Origin: Phytophthora sp. 'mugwort'
Taxonomy: Eukaryota; Oomycota; Peronosporomycetes; Peronosporales; Peronosporaceae
Direction: 5' to 3'
Length of the DNA: 64,000 nucleotides
Assembly (NCBI GenBank): GCA_033558025.1
Contig: JAUCEF010000012.1
Coordinates: forward strand, 2,418,001 to 2,482,000
Shown here piece by piece: positions 31,300 to 42,828 of the stretch; within the stretch, counting starts at the first letter, position 1, and the number at the start of each line of letters is the position of its first letter. A program made the translations under genes and the position numbers. Below the pieces are notes generated by a model. The model saw only the letters and a list, made by a program, of their open reading frames with translations. It was not told the DNA's origin and searched no databases.

Positions 31300-31301
31300 G
31301 G

Positions 31302-31682
31302 TTATATTATTTTCAGGTTTAAATCCTTCATCTTTGAAAATAATTGTGGTTTCTTGTGTTGCTTGGAATAGAGCCAAAGGATATAAAATGGTCCGCAATA
31401 ATCTCCATAAGTCCCTTGATATTGCTTGGGGTTGTATCTTCCAATTCCATACTTAGTAGGACCTGCTTCACCCATACTATCGAAATACTCACCGTTATGA
31501 ACTGCCGTCCAATGGCCTACATTAATATTAGGTGGTCGTAGTAGAATGAGGTATGATCCTTTCTTCGAAATTGGTTTCGTTATTTCACTTGATTCATAGA
31601 TATCATCAAGATGAACCCCAATTATTTTCGATTGTTCGATTAATTCATGGTCGGATGTGATGGGCTTGATAAGATGGCTCAT
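31302..31682 (-). CDS. Adenain-like (Ulp1-type) cysteine protease (unit 1)
   Basis: 126 residues from MSHLIKP; an in-frame ATG 12 codons upstream exists but would leave almost no gap to MCP. Catalytic residues fit adenovirus protease: His57 in GHW, Asp68 in YFDSMG, Gln89 and Cys96 seven residues apart in the YCGPF block. It would cleave capsid and core precursors during maturation. Shorter than adenain (about 200), as usual for Polinton proteases. Intact in both complete copies; Gln17 is Leu in unit 2. Confidence 0.85.
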   Translation of the reverse strand: MSHLIKPITSDHELIEQSKIIGVHLDDIYESSEITKPISKKGSYLILLRPPNINVGHWTAVHNGEYFDSMGEAGPTKYGIGRYNPKQYQGTYGDYCGPFYILWLYSKQHKKPQLFSKMKDLNLKII

Positions 31683-31715
31683 AATATTTAATTTCCTGAA
31701 AAGTATATTAGAAAC

Positions 31716-31725
31716 CATATAGATT
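31716..31725 (+). promoter_or_regulatory. CATATAGATT motif before the MCP gene (unit 1)
   Basis: Five bases before the MCP ATG, in the 48-base gap to the divergent protease gene. Such closeness suggests a very short leader or an initiator-type element. Confidence 0.4.
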
Positions 31726-31730
31726 CAACG

Positions 31731-33472
31731 ATGAGTGAAACTCAACTAACCGACCAATATTTGTACCAGAGTTCGCTCAAGAGCGATCCTGAGATCAAGG
31801 TATCTTCCGGCAAGCGTGTCCCGTTTGTTATTGATCTGAATCAGGGTTCATACCAGAATGGTGTCATTACCATTGATGCAACTGCTCAGCTTAATGGTTC
31901 TGAGGGATTCGCATGTCTTCGCGATGCTTACCTCATGCTCCCATACAAGGTATCGATGAAGAATGGTGGTACCGCTCAGACCGCTGCTGCCAATCGTTTC
32001 TGTGCTACTCTAAAGTGCGGCAACTGGAATATCATCGATAGCATGTCGCTTGAGCTCAATGGTAAGACCATTATCAGTATGGCTGACTACAAGCTGTTTT
32101 GGAACAATATTCGTGCTCAGACAGGTTATAGTCCTCAGTACGCTGAAAGCATGGTGCTGAGTCGTTCCTTTTCCCCGATTCCGCTCAGTCCGTTTCATAC
32201 AGCTCTGCTACAAGCTCGACTACCGGTGATGGATACAGCAACACTACTGCATTCACGTCTTCTTTCGCTACCACTGGTCCCGCCGGTGGCGCCTCTATCC
32301 CCAATGATGGTCTCGTTAAGCGTCTTCTATCGAACCCTCCTACCGCTGGTGCTGATTTCTCTACTTCGTGGCCTTCGATAGGTGCGGCGGCTGCTTCTAC
32401 TACCATTGCTAACCAAACTGCTCGCGGTGCTTTCGTTGCTGGCTCTAACGCTGCTGATGCGATCATGGGAACGTGGAACTACATGCTCAAGATCAAGCTA
32501 ACTGACCTCCATCCTATCTTCAAGGATCTTGACTTGATGGCCAATCCTCAAATTCGTCTTCGCTTCCGCGTCAATCAGGGTACTTCCGCTGTCGCTGTAA
32601 GCGCTGCTAAGGGTTTGTCTCTAACAAGTACTACTCTTGCAAGTGGTAATGTATGCCCTGTTATGCTTGCGGCTACCTCCACTGGTAATCCTATGGCTGG
32701 TGTCATCGCTAATTCCGCTCCATTCAGTATTTGCTGGGGCGCTGTAGTCAATGCCCTTGAACCCAATATTGATGGAACTTACATGCCTTTCACCACTTCT
32801 CGTCTGTATGTACCGTTCGTACATCTTGAGAACCCTCAGGCTATTATTTTCAAGCCTGTTAAGAAAATTCGATACAATGACTGCGATGCTCAGTGGTTCT
32901 ATCAGCGTGCTGCTGTTGGTAAGCAAGCGACTCAGCATAATGCTGCATTCGATCTCCAACTGTCGGCGTCTGTTAAAAATGCCAAATACATTATTCTTCT
33001 TCCTTTCGCTGAACAGACGGGTAGCTTTGCTTCCGCCGCTGTACAGCAATTTCAGAGTCCTTTCGATTCGGCTCCGTGGTCGCTTCACCCGGGATCGTCT
33101 ATTCGCAACTTCAACGTTCGTATCGGATCTCATCAGACGTTCGATATCAGCCATGACTATGACTTCCACCACTTTCACAATGAACTGGCTAAGATTGGAT
33201 CGATAAATGGTGATTTGACTCCTGAGCTGGTGAATGGTCTTCTTGACTATCAGACGTGGTCGCTAACTAACCGCGTTCTCATTGCTGATGTCAGTCGTCT
33301 GACTGAGCGTGATATTCCTCAGGCTATTCAGGTACAAGGCATAAGCGCAGGATACCAAGGAACAAATATGCTCGTACTGGTTGTGAGTGAGCAAGAGCTA
33401 TCTTACGATCGCCTAACGGGTGAGATTTTAGATTTACCACAGCTTAGATTTAAAAAAAAAAAAATTTCTTAG
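31731..33472 (+). pseudogene. Major capsid protein with one frameshift (units 1/2 boundary copy)
   Basis: First frame 31731-about 32176 (MSETQLTDQYLYQ; LNGKTIISMADYKLFWNNI) and second frame from 32177 (DSAQSVSYSS) to 33472, together about 580 codons, the usual size of a Polinton-type double-jelly-roll MCP. The shift lies in TTTTCCCC at 32169-32176 (one base lost or two gained) and is identical at 61490-61497. Positions of the C-terminal aromatic and basic residues match the partial copy at 5341. Likely a dead gene; a programmed shift is possible but has no supporting signal. Confidence 0.8.
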
Positions 33473-33770
33473 CTTAACTCTTTCAGTAGCTTAGGACACT
33501 TTTCAATAACGAATTGGTTCTTGCGAAGGTAATCGATATATCCTGGATTCATTCGACTGATCTGCTTGAGGTCTTACCTCGATACTTACCCCAAGTCATC
33601 ATGTAAGAGTTATCATCAGTCAGAAACTTGCTGTGGAGGAATATCTTGATTTCATCACTAATAATTTGATTGGGTTGATTGAAAACCCAACGACAATAGC
33701 CGGGATCACTATCATAGACCTCTTCAATGGTCTTACCTTTGTATTTTCCGAAAGTTAGTTCGTTCGACAT
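33469..33770 (-). pseudogene. GKYKGKT two-repeat protein, frameshifted (unit 2)
   Basis: One base is deleted at about 33571 (GAGG for GAGGG), right after the second GKYRGKT, so the second half is lost. Its stop codon overlaps the MCP stop on the other strand. Same lesion in unit 3. Confidence 0.75.
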
Positions 33771-33868
33771 GTTATCAGTGGGGTGTATCTATATACATAC
33801 CCCCTTTTAAATTTTTGGGACTTTTTTTAATTAATTCAGAAATTACCGACAGAGCGATCTTAGTGCTT

Positions 33869-34043
33869 GAGCGGATCTGAAACCACCCTAAGATCCAAAA
33901 GGCGTTGCATTCGCTCTCAGGTGGTCGAGAGGTTGCATGGTCAAAATAGCAGCTGGTCCGAAAGAAGGTTCCAGGAATGTTCTTGGTGGTAAATTACGGA
34001 AAGTAAAAAAAACTGCCGGCGTAATGTTCCAAGTATTACTACT
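33869..34043 (+). repeat. 175-bp transposon-end repeat, copy a of unit 2
   Basis: Equivalent to 6712-6886 and same boundaries. Confidence 0.6.
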
Positions 34044-34257
34044 ATTATCGAGCACCGATGTCCCGCCTCCGGCGCCAGTTATCCCCATCATGGGCGAAAA
34101 CAGAAACATCACCGCACGTCGCGCGGCGCAAATCGTCAGTATGGTTAAACAGCGAGCGAAAGTGGTAAGGTGGATAGTTTTTGGATGGTGATAAAGGGCA
34201 GAATCAAGTGCCTTTTCGCTCAAGCGGTTGACGAATTCCCGTAGATATTCAGGTCTA

Positions 34258-35588
34258 AGACGCGCAGCGCAAACCTCACCAAGGCGATGAGGTGGTGGAA
34301 GCAGCGGGAGAAATGGCTTCACCTGTCCAGAGGGGTGCGAGAGCTCTCGGTAAAGCGCGAGCAAGGACGCTGGCGTGTGAACAAGAAGGCTCAAAGGGCG
34401 TGGAAGACAGCGGAGCGAATGTGTGGCATGACTGTATTCACAGCTGCTTGATGAGTTTGACCGCCTGCGCAAACGTGGATTGAAATTCGATGCGTCGATG
34501 CTGCTTCAGCTTGCTGTGCGGCTTTTAAAAACGAGCGCCGGGTCATTTAACAGTACGTCAGCTGACAAAGCTGGAGCGGTCATGCGGAGGAAATATCTCC
34601 AAGGTGAATTCAGACGTTTATGGAGGCTCATCGAATTGTCCTTCGCACCCAGTCCGGTAAGAACCAGGTCAGCCCCGAGAAAAAAGAGGCAATCGAGCGT
34701 GAAGTTGCAGTCCATCTTGGAGAGCTGAAGCGGGGGGGGGGAGAGAGAGAGAGTCGGGACGTCTAAACGAGGACAACACAACGGCAAGATGCTCGGTTTT
34801 GCTAGCGAGAAGTGCGTTAAGTATGCAGACCTTGTATCTGGTGGAGAGGGAATGACAATGATTGTGAGAATTTCTGGTGGTGCAAGCGGCTGATTTTCAC
34901 CCGCCCATGATGATCTTCCAAAACGCGTCATCAAGCTATGCTATCCGTGGGATCCTGGACAAGACACCAGAGTATGCTATCGAACGGGACCTAACGGGTG
35001 GATGAGCAAGCGAGTGTTTAGGCAGTATCTCGGTGAGAGGAGGGCAATGAGCGCTGATCCTCGTGGGCGCGAAAAGCACATTTATCTCGACAACTGCTCG
35101 TCACACCTAGACGAAGACGAGTGCAAAGATGAGTTATTTCAATTGAATGCCCGTCTCATTTACCTTCCACCCAACGCGACCGATTTATGTCAGCCTGCTG
35201 ACTCATTTGTGATCGCCAAGATCAAAGATGACTGGCGCCGTAAATGGAACGAGAAAAAGATAGCGCTTATTGAGGGTGGTAAATGGCAGAAACCGAAATG
35301 ATAAGACAGCTCGTGGTCAGGGAAGCTCAAGAACCCAGGCTAGAAGTTCTTTTTGTCCTTGACTGCTGAATGCGCTCGTGAGGTAAACGCGCGCCGCGCC
35401 AGAAATGGCGTCAACTATGCCAAGAAGGCAAATAATCAATTGTGGGCTTTCGCTTAATATTGACGGTTGTTGGAGCCCAAAGCAGCTTTCCCTCATCTCC
35501 GGGAAATTATCAAGATGTACTCAGGTGAGATTGGCGGCAAGACTGCTGCTGAGTCGGCAGATATGAGGCTTGTGCGAGGGTAGCAGCG
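34258..35588 (+). pseudogene. pogo/Tigger-like DDE transposase remnant (unit 2)
   Basis: Collinear with 7100-8430. The catalytic piece at 35002-35301 differs by one residue (Phe for Ser). Poly-G/GA length near 34733 differs from unit 1. Confidence 0.7.
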
Positions 35589-35831
35589 CTGCTGAAGATG
35601 TGGACTGCATCGCCAGTGTGGTTGTCTAGAGCGTATAACCAAAATTAGTGAGAGTGTCCCTAATTTTGCCACACTCAAATTAGTATCAGTTCAAAAATAG
35701 CGACACCCCCACTAATTCCGTGAAGACAATCAAAAACACCTTACATAAGTTAGTATCGACGACATTAATTGCGGTTACTACTGTACCAGAACTCTCGCAC
35801 CTTTCATCTTAAGCCTCATTTTCGAATCTAA

Positions 35832-36045
35832 ATGGCAGCAAGCAACCCCTTCAGCACCCATCAAATGTACAACTATTTTTTTTAAGTGATTCTGGACAAA
35901 CAGGATGATCCGACACAATACTTTCAGTGCCAGTGCTCTGCTGTGCGCAAGCAAGCGCACAAGCCTGGGTACACCAATATACTTGACCATGTCCTCAAGC
36001 GGCACCCTGACTGCGCCGCAACAATGATGGCCATGGCATCAACAC
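35832..36045 (+). pseudogene. hAT-type BED zinc-finger fragment (unit 2)
   Basis: Same as 8674-8887, again ending at the putative LTR. Confidence 0.45.
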
Positions 36046-36398
36046 TGTAACGGGGTTACATGAAGAGTGCTAAGTCAATCTTCAGAACAGGTGTACCCAA
36101 GTACACTAAGTGATGTAGGTAAACATCACTATGACGTCACGGATAGGTACCACACATACGGTACAAAGACCTCAGAGCCACCCAATAGGATAACATCTAG
36201 GGTACTTTATAGGTGACTAATAGTTAGAATGTAGACGCATTAAAAGGGGTCACCTATAAATATATTCAGTCTTGTATTACCTAATTTTGGTACAGTCCCC
36301 TCTGACCAAGGACTTGTGAACTGCCGTTCACTGTGAGTTTGTATACTCTCCGGAATTCACACTTCCTGTGCGCAAGGTGTTGTGTGCCCTGTCACACT
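36046..36398 (+). repeat. Putative gypsy 5' LTR (unit 2)
   Basis: Same as 8888-9240. Confidence 0.5.
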
Positions 36399-36408
36399 TT
36401 GGTAGCAC

Positions 36409-36900
36409 TTGCAGTCTATCCACGACTACGCGGGTTACTACCTGAAACCTCTGGGTCCTAGCAACATGGACCCGAATAAGTTTCCTCATCTGAACGACTC
36501 ACAGTTTCAGTCCGTTCGTAAAATGGCTGGCAGCTTTGGTATGGATGCTTGCACAACATGGCGGCGTCAACGCAAGCTGAGCAGGTCGAACGCGGTCACG
36601 CGTTCGACATGTATGAGCAGGGAATCATCGAACATGTTCGGAGCAACCAGCAGGTTCTGGCCGCAGAGCCGAAACAGGTATACCCCAAGCCGTTGAGGCT
36701 GAAGGTAAACCCTTATGAAGGAAAGGAAGGTGAAACCCTTCGCGTCTGGGTGCGAGAAGTAGAGCTCGCATGGATGCGGCTCTTATCTCTTCCGAGCACC
36801 TCCGAGTGGCTAGCGTCGAATAAGAATCTCAAACCCCGTGGCACCGAGCCGATCTGCGAGACAGGTGAAAGAAATTAACCAGAGGACAACTGATAGGGGG
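36409..36900 (+). pseudogene. Ty3/gypsy gag remnant (unit 2)
   Basis: Same two overlapping frames as unit 1. Here followed by the first 280-bp direct repeat and the pol remnant. Confidence 0.6.
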
Positions 36901-37113
36901 CGGAAAGCGAGTTTGACGGCGACCCAGGTTGGAGATCACACACAGAACGAAGATCAGGTGAAGGACGAAACTTACCAGCGATTGGCAGATCGTGACCGAT
37001 ATACTCTTTATATGACTATAGTCACTCCCGGTCGATCCTCGGTCACGGCCGATCTTAGACCAGATTCGGGCAAGGGATGAAGATCAAGACTGATCGGCGA
37101 CATGCGGATCGGA
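36833..37113 (+). repeat. 280-bp direct repeat, first copy (unit 2)
   Basis: Pairs with 39024-39305. The pair brackets the pol segment missing from unit 1. Confidence 0.8.
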
Positions 37114-38722
37114 GATCCGGAATTTGACCAGACACTCGACGTTGGCTTGGGTCTTCAGATCGCCCGGTCTCCAAGGACGGTTAGGTCAGTGGGCCGCACT
37201 CCTGTCGCCATGGACGCTCGAGGTCGGAAAATGTACTAAGGGAGAAGACGAGATCTTGGGGGCGATCGCCGCTAGTATTACACCTAGGTCCAAGGTGGAC
37301 GAAGCATTGATCGCGATCGCACCCAGCAAAGAGTCACGCCGTCAGATCCAAGCACTGATCCCAGTGGTAGGCGCGGGCGAGGATGGTTTGTGGTGGGTTT
37401 TGACGGATCTGCACGGGTAAAACGAGGCGGCGGAGCCTATAGTGCGATCTTGTGGAAGTTACCTGAGTGGACGGTCTTGAAGGCCCGGTCCGGTTATGCC
37501 GAGGCTCCGACTGTGAACGAGGCAGAGTACAATGAACTCCTGTTGTGTTTGACTTGTTTGAAGGTATGACGCAGGGACGACTGGTGATTTGCGGTGATTC
37601 AAATCTGTTAATCAGACAAGTTCGAGGCGTGATCGACTGCAAAGCACCCGAACTGACGCTATTGAGGCAGAAGGCCCTGGATCGGCTGCAGGTCTGGCCA
37701 GATCATGAACTGTTGCACGTGAAGCGCGACTGGAATGCTATTGAGGACAGTCTGACCAGGTCTGCCTTACAGCGGCAGCAAGGAGTGATCGTCAATGAGG
37801 AAGAGGCGTATCAGGATCTGCCCACGCTGAATCGCTTAAATGAGATCCTAATGGTCAGATCGGAAGACTCTGTGGTGCGAGTCTCACCAGTGGCTACTAG
37901 ATACGGAACCAGATCCGTACACTGTCCGACGGGTTTGAACGAAAGTTTTATAAGAGATCTCCGGGTAGATCGCGTCCGGCAAGCCCAAGACGAGGAAGTG
38001 TGGATATCACGTCTGAAAACGTATCTGACCAGAGATGTGACCGATCTCACACAAGATCAGGCTAGCCTGTGTGGCAAAATAGCGTCAGATTATGAAGTCG
38101 ACGGTAACGATCTACTATTCTACTATCCTCCCACCAAGAGATCGGAAGCAGATCGGGACGGATCGATGAGACTTGTCGCGCCCGAGTCACTCCACCTCGA
38201 CATCCTACATCACTATCACGCGAGCGTTGAAAGTGGTCATCAGGGATTGGTCGTACATATTAACGGATCAGGGATCATTTCCTTTGGAGAGTCTTATGGG
38301 ATACGGCCGGAAGCTGGCGCACCGGTGGCCCAGTCCTTTCCGAGTTGCTAATCAAAGATCACCGGAACGGAGTATCAGCTCTTCCCGATTGTGATGTGTC
38401 TAAATTAAAGCTGGTCAAGGAATTCCCAGATCGGTCACAGATCGAGTTGACTGTACCAATCTCGGATCGACTGGATTTTGACGAAACTCTGCTGCCCGAG
38501 GATAGCTGGACACCGGATCTTGGAGCAGACGAATACGAAGTGGAGAAGATCACTGACCTGACGACCGCAGATAAACGCGATATGGCCGGATCTATCGGGA
38601 ATTTCTGGTATATTGGAAGGGATATGAAGACTCCAGCTAGGTTGATAAACCCAATCTCAACTGCGGAGAACTCCTCCACGATTTCCTTCGGGGACAGGCT
38701 AACCGGAATCGTTTCCGTGTGA
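37114..38722 (+). pseudogene. Ty3/gypsy pol remnant: RNase H and integrase zinc-binding part (unit 2 only)
   Basis: Broken frames read the end of RT and the RNase H of an oomycete gypsy polyprotein: GRLGQWAALLSPWTLEV, KCTKGEDEILG, NEAEYNELLL and VICGDSNLLIRQVRG (acidic RNase H residues), HVKRDWNAIEDSL. An integrase N-terminal region with the HHxx zinc-binding pattern (LHLDILHHYHASVESGHQG) follows, with no catalytic core. Frameshifts near 37425, 37540 and 38290. RT palm and protease are absent. Confidence 0.75.
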
Positions 38723-39023
38723 TGCAGTCCCACGAGGAATAGTGTGATTGAGGGGATCGCGGCGAGTTGGTCACTACGATGACGGATCGGAAGAAGGATC
38801 TATGGGAAGGCCACAGATCGGAGGAAATGGGATGTATATGTGAAGTTATGTATATTTGTGCAAGCTCGAAGAGATGAAAATGAGATCTAGGTGGATCCGA
38901 GTTCCGGTAACGAGTAGTCCGGCCTAAATAGGCGGATTAAAGAGTGTGACCGAAGTGGGGCCGCTGTACGGCGACGACTTCAGACAGGGGGCGGTTGTGG
39001 AGAAGCGTCGAGTAAAATATCAG
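38723..39023. other. Gypsy non-coding remainder (unit 2)
   Basis: No gene seen; GATC words persist and the sequence leads into the second 280-bp repeat. Confidence 0.4.
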
Positions 39024-39305
39024 ACCCCGTGGCAACGAGCCGGATCCGCGAGATAGGTGGAGGAGATCAGCAAGAGGACAACTGACAGGGGGCGGAAAGC
39101 GAGGTTGACGGCGACCCAGGTTGGATGGCGATTATGCAAAGGACGAAGATCAGGTGAAGGACGAAACTTACCGGCGATTGGCAGATCGTGACCGATCTAC
39201 GCTGTATATGACCATAGTCACTCACTCACGATCCTCGATCACGGCTGATCTTAGACCAGATCCGGACAAGGGATGAAGATCAAGACCGGCGACATGCGGA
39301 TCGGA
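39024..39305 (+). repeat. 280-bp direct repeat, second copy (unit 2)
   Basis: Diverged from the first copy by scattered substitutions and small indels. Confidence 0.8.
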
Positions 39306-39498
39306 CTACACGGCCGATCGGCCCAGATTGTATCGGCGCTGGACATCAAGATTGGAGTCAAGGGGCGTGGATCAAGACCGATCGGTGACATGCAAATCGC
39401 AGCCGACCTGGATCGACTCTGATCGGTATTCAGCGGACCGTAATCGATCAAGATTAGATCAGCCCTGATCGGATCGGACACGCTTTCTGGCGGATCGG

Positions 39499-39718
39499 CA
39501 TACAAGTTCGGACATACGGGATCGGGCAGATCGGATCGACTTTGCAACCGAGATCGAGCCGATCGATAGGGGGATCTGGCAGATAGGGCCGATCGGTATT
39601 CGCCGATCGGCATACGGGTTCTGGCTTCCTCGATCTGGTAGATCGGTATACGCATTCTGACACACGCGATCTGGCAGATCGGAATACATGTTCGGACATC
39701 TGCGATGTGGCAGATCGG
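39499..39718 (+). repeat. 36-bp imperfect tandem repeats (unit 2)
   Basis: Three adjacent units at 39611-39718 plus one at 39499-39534, same number as unit 1. Confidence 0.75.
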
Positions 39719-40225
39719 GATTCGATCAGCAATCATCCTCGGGGATGGGCAAGTTTGAAGACGGTACGTGTTGAGTGGTTGGAGAAGGGCCAGATTCAGG
39801 AGATCTAGATGGTACGAGATAGGGTTCAGGATGGGAGGATAGGACAAGAAATGGATAAACGACAATCAGACTCGAATTTGTATTGGACGACTTAGGTGTT
39901 TTTTAAGTACCACAAGAAGGGATCTACATTGGCCCTCCGAGGTGTTAGCTAGTCTAAGGTAACCGATGTAACGTCGCGGTGAGAGGATCGGATCATATAT
40001 TGGCCAGTTTCCCCCACGCTAGCGGACTTGTGCCACATGCCTTGATCGATCGGCATTCAGTGCGTGGACGACGATCGCTTCGACTCTCAACTCGCAGATC
40101 CCGCTAAAGTAAGCGGCAAGAAACCAAGGAAAGGAAAGAACAACGCCACCCGGTAACCTCGGTCTCGGATCAAGTCCAAGCCGCCGATCGAAGCGTCGAC
40201 TACCTCAGATCGGAACCAATATCGG
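39719..40225. other. Non-coding stretch between gypsy remnant and LINE (unit 2)
   Basis: Matches 10373-10879; nothing recognised. Confidence 0.4.
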
Positions 40226-40500
40226 CAGCAGAGCGAAGACTTCCGCGCTGCTTCACACATCCCCGCGTCTCACCAGGACGTTCGAGACCTTACATCGCAC
40301 TCTGCAAATTCCTCGGGAACCGGAACGAGGATTGGCCACAGAGGAACCCAGCTCGCCCTGCAAGCGGGTGTGTTGAACCATTCTGATCGAAGCAGGCGTT
40401 ACAGCGACGCCGGCAGTATGGAATCAACGCCTCCACCGGAAAGGGGGGGGGGATCACAACCTCCTGGGGCCACGGGCAGCGGCACAAGCATGAACGGAGA

Positions 40501-42479
40501 ATGAACGGAGACGAGTGCTGTTCCCCGTCCGACGGAACCCTACGGCCACCCGTAGCCACGGAAAGGCTTGGTGGTCCACACCAACTTCGATCGAACATAC
40601 ATAATACCACGGAGCCTTCAACGTCGCAAATGACGACACCATCGGACGCATATGGAGGGGGGGGCAAGAAGAGCTAAGTACGGAGTCAACAAGATTCACA
40701 GCGCGTGGGCACGCCACTGACATCAGCCAATCACACATTGTTGGACGCAGCTACGCTGCAGCTGTGAAGACGACTAGGAGGCCAGGGCGTTGCTGCGACG
40801 GAGCGACAGATACCACAACCCAAAACGATTGCTGGTAGTTGACGACCAAGAGAAGCAGCTAATCCTGGCTACACTGGGCAAGGACTGGACGGCAGACACG
40901 GAATCGGAAGTAACGACGGACGTGGCAACGCTACGACACATAGCAATGGAGGAGTCGGAAGTGCATCAAGACAGCGCGTTGAGAAAGTGGACCGAGCAGG
41001 AAACCAAGGCACTATTTGGCGTACCTCAACGGAACTCTGGAACTGCCACACGCACCAAATTTTCTCAAGGCTACCATGCCGCTGTTGCAGTGAGTCATGC
41101 TTGAGCAATTTTACGAAGCACATGTGGAGATTACTTTGACCATGGATGTGTCCATGGGCTAAACTCCGCCGCAACATGACTCACCTGAAGCTATTCGCAC
41201 AATTATGCGAAGCGAATGGAGACTCGGCCAGGGGCAAAGCAATGATTGATCGCATGCTGGATGATGTGAAGATGCTACACTTTGACGGGATCCACACGCT
41301 GAGTTTGTCTTCAATTCACGCCGCGTGGAAAACATCTAGAAAGGTCTAGCATTCCGACTGCAAGGTGTGTGCATCGAACTGGAGGACACGGAAGGATTCC
41401 TAGACACGGGGAGCTTTAGGGCAGGCATAGTTACGCAGACAATACGCGGTACGGATCTATGGCATGGAAACACTAAGGCTAGTGGCAACAGTAGCGGCGC
41501 TTGGCAATCTGCCCGGGATACAGATAGAGGATGCGGAGAGACCGAGACTGGACTCCATAGAGGTAGTGGATAACAGGTATGTTACAATCAGATTCATCGG
41601 CATCGACTGCCCAGCGGCACTCCGAGGGGTGACTAAAATCCAGATGTCCGGCCATCCGCTCACCATCCACCATCACCTGATTCACGTGAGACTTCCGTGC
41701 GCGAGGTGCTATGCTCTTACCACACCACAGGCTTCTGCAAGACACAGCAAGCGCAGGTACCGCGGTTGCAAGCAAAATTGAACAGGACATACGCGGGCCA
41801 TCTGCCTAAGTACACTGTCGGTGCTGCGGTCCAGTACACAGACTCCGATGAGGACAGCTTGGGAACTTTCTTGGCAAACCTTCAAAAGGAAGTGGCAGAG
41901 GAGATAGCATGCGACAACCACGGTGCCAAGGGCACTACATTGGAGGCGGACACAGCAGCAGCGCCACCTTTCAGAAATCACCAGGAAACGACAGGGACGG
42001 TGTCTGAAAGCGAGGGGGCCACCCAGACAGGAAACACCAACGCACAAGGAACAGGCACGAAGCACGAGGCAGATGCGGAGGGATTTACAACGGTGACAAG
42101 AATGAACTCCGGCCGGAAGGTTGATGTTCGAGGCGTAGCGGCAACAGCGCGGCAGCGGACGGCACCCCACAGCTCAGCGATGGCGGATGCACTGCTGTTG
42201 CCTATTATTATTTCAAAGAGCGCGAGTAGGAAGGTCCACCGGCCACACGAAGGAACAGGGAGTGTGAGCCACCAAGAAGGCGAACACCGGTGGACACGGC
42301 CGAAAAAACAGGGGACAAAGTCCCCAGGTTTTACCAAGTTTACCCGAGATAGAGTTTTAGGTCGATATGCCGCTTTAGTTGATGGTGCGGAGGACAGCGA
42401 TGAGGAATGGAATGCGAGTGAGGCGGATGAGGCACCGTACGCTTACACGGAGTCACGGGGAGAACAACTTGCGGCATGA
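40501..42479 (+). pseudogene. LINE ORF1 remnant (unit 2)
   Basis: Same frame breaks as unit 1, including the split zinc knuckle. Extra small indels near 41030 and 41092 alter the early frames. The 260-codon terminal frame (41697-42479) is the same as in unit 1. Confidence 0.5.
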
Positions 42480-42828
42480 GGGATTACCGCAGCGGACGAG
42501 CGCGAAAAGGGATTGAGGAAGACGATGTAATATCCAGGTATGTGGGCTCGTCAGCTCCATCGCAAACTCAATCTCCAGCGCTTACATCAGGATCGGAATT
42601 CCCATGCTCTTTAGCATCGGAACAGGATGAAATGCCCACTGATTAGACCTCGAAGAACAAAAGACCACACCATCACAAGCGGGGGCGGAGGCTATCGACA
42701 TGGACACTGCCATGGGCGGGATTGAGGAACGCTTTCCCACAGACTCACACAACAACTGAGTCAGGAGGGCTTTGCACTGGAGCAGACAGTAGTGGCACCG
42801 GGACTGCCAGAACAACTACCAGTGTTCA
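42480..42828. other. LINE inter-ORF region (unit 2)
   Basis: No independent gene recognised. Confidence 0.4.

Larger units (their letters stand above)
5341..32501 (+). repeat. Tandem unit 1 (about 27.2 kb)
   Basis: Collinear with 32502-61822, with an offset of about 27158 up to 9720 and about 29320-29350 afterwards. The change in offset reflects a 2.2 kb gypsy segment missing here. Boundaries are set by the inversion junction at 5340 and by the position where the same MCP sequence recurs at 32502. The true duplication breakpoints are unknown, because a tandem period has no unique start. Confidence 0.95.
23158..33840. mobile_element. Main block of the endogenous Polinton-like virus (units 1/2)
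   Basis: Compact AT-rich block with about twelve genes on both strands and short intergenic gaps: large protein, small ORFs, fibre, ATPase, penton, pX/pVI-like proteins, protease, MCP and GKYKGKT protein. ATPase, MCP, protease and penton together are the morphogenetic module of Polintons and PLVs. The left end is cut inside a gene at the esterase; the right end meets the transposon-end repeat at about 33869. No terminal inverted repeats were found. Confidence 0.85.
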
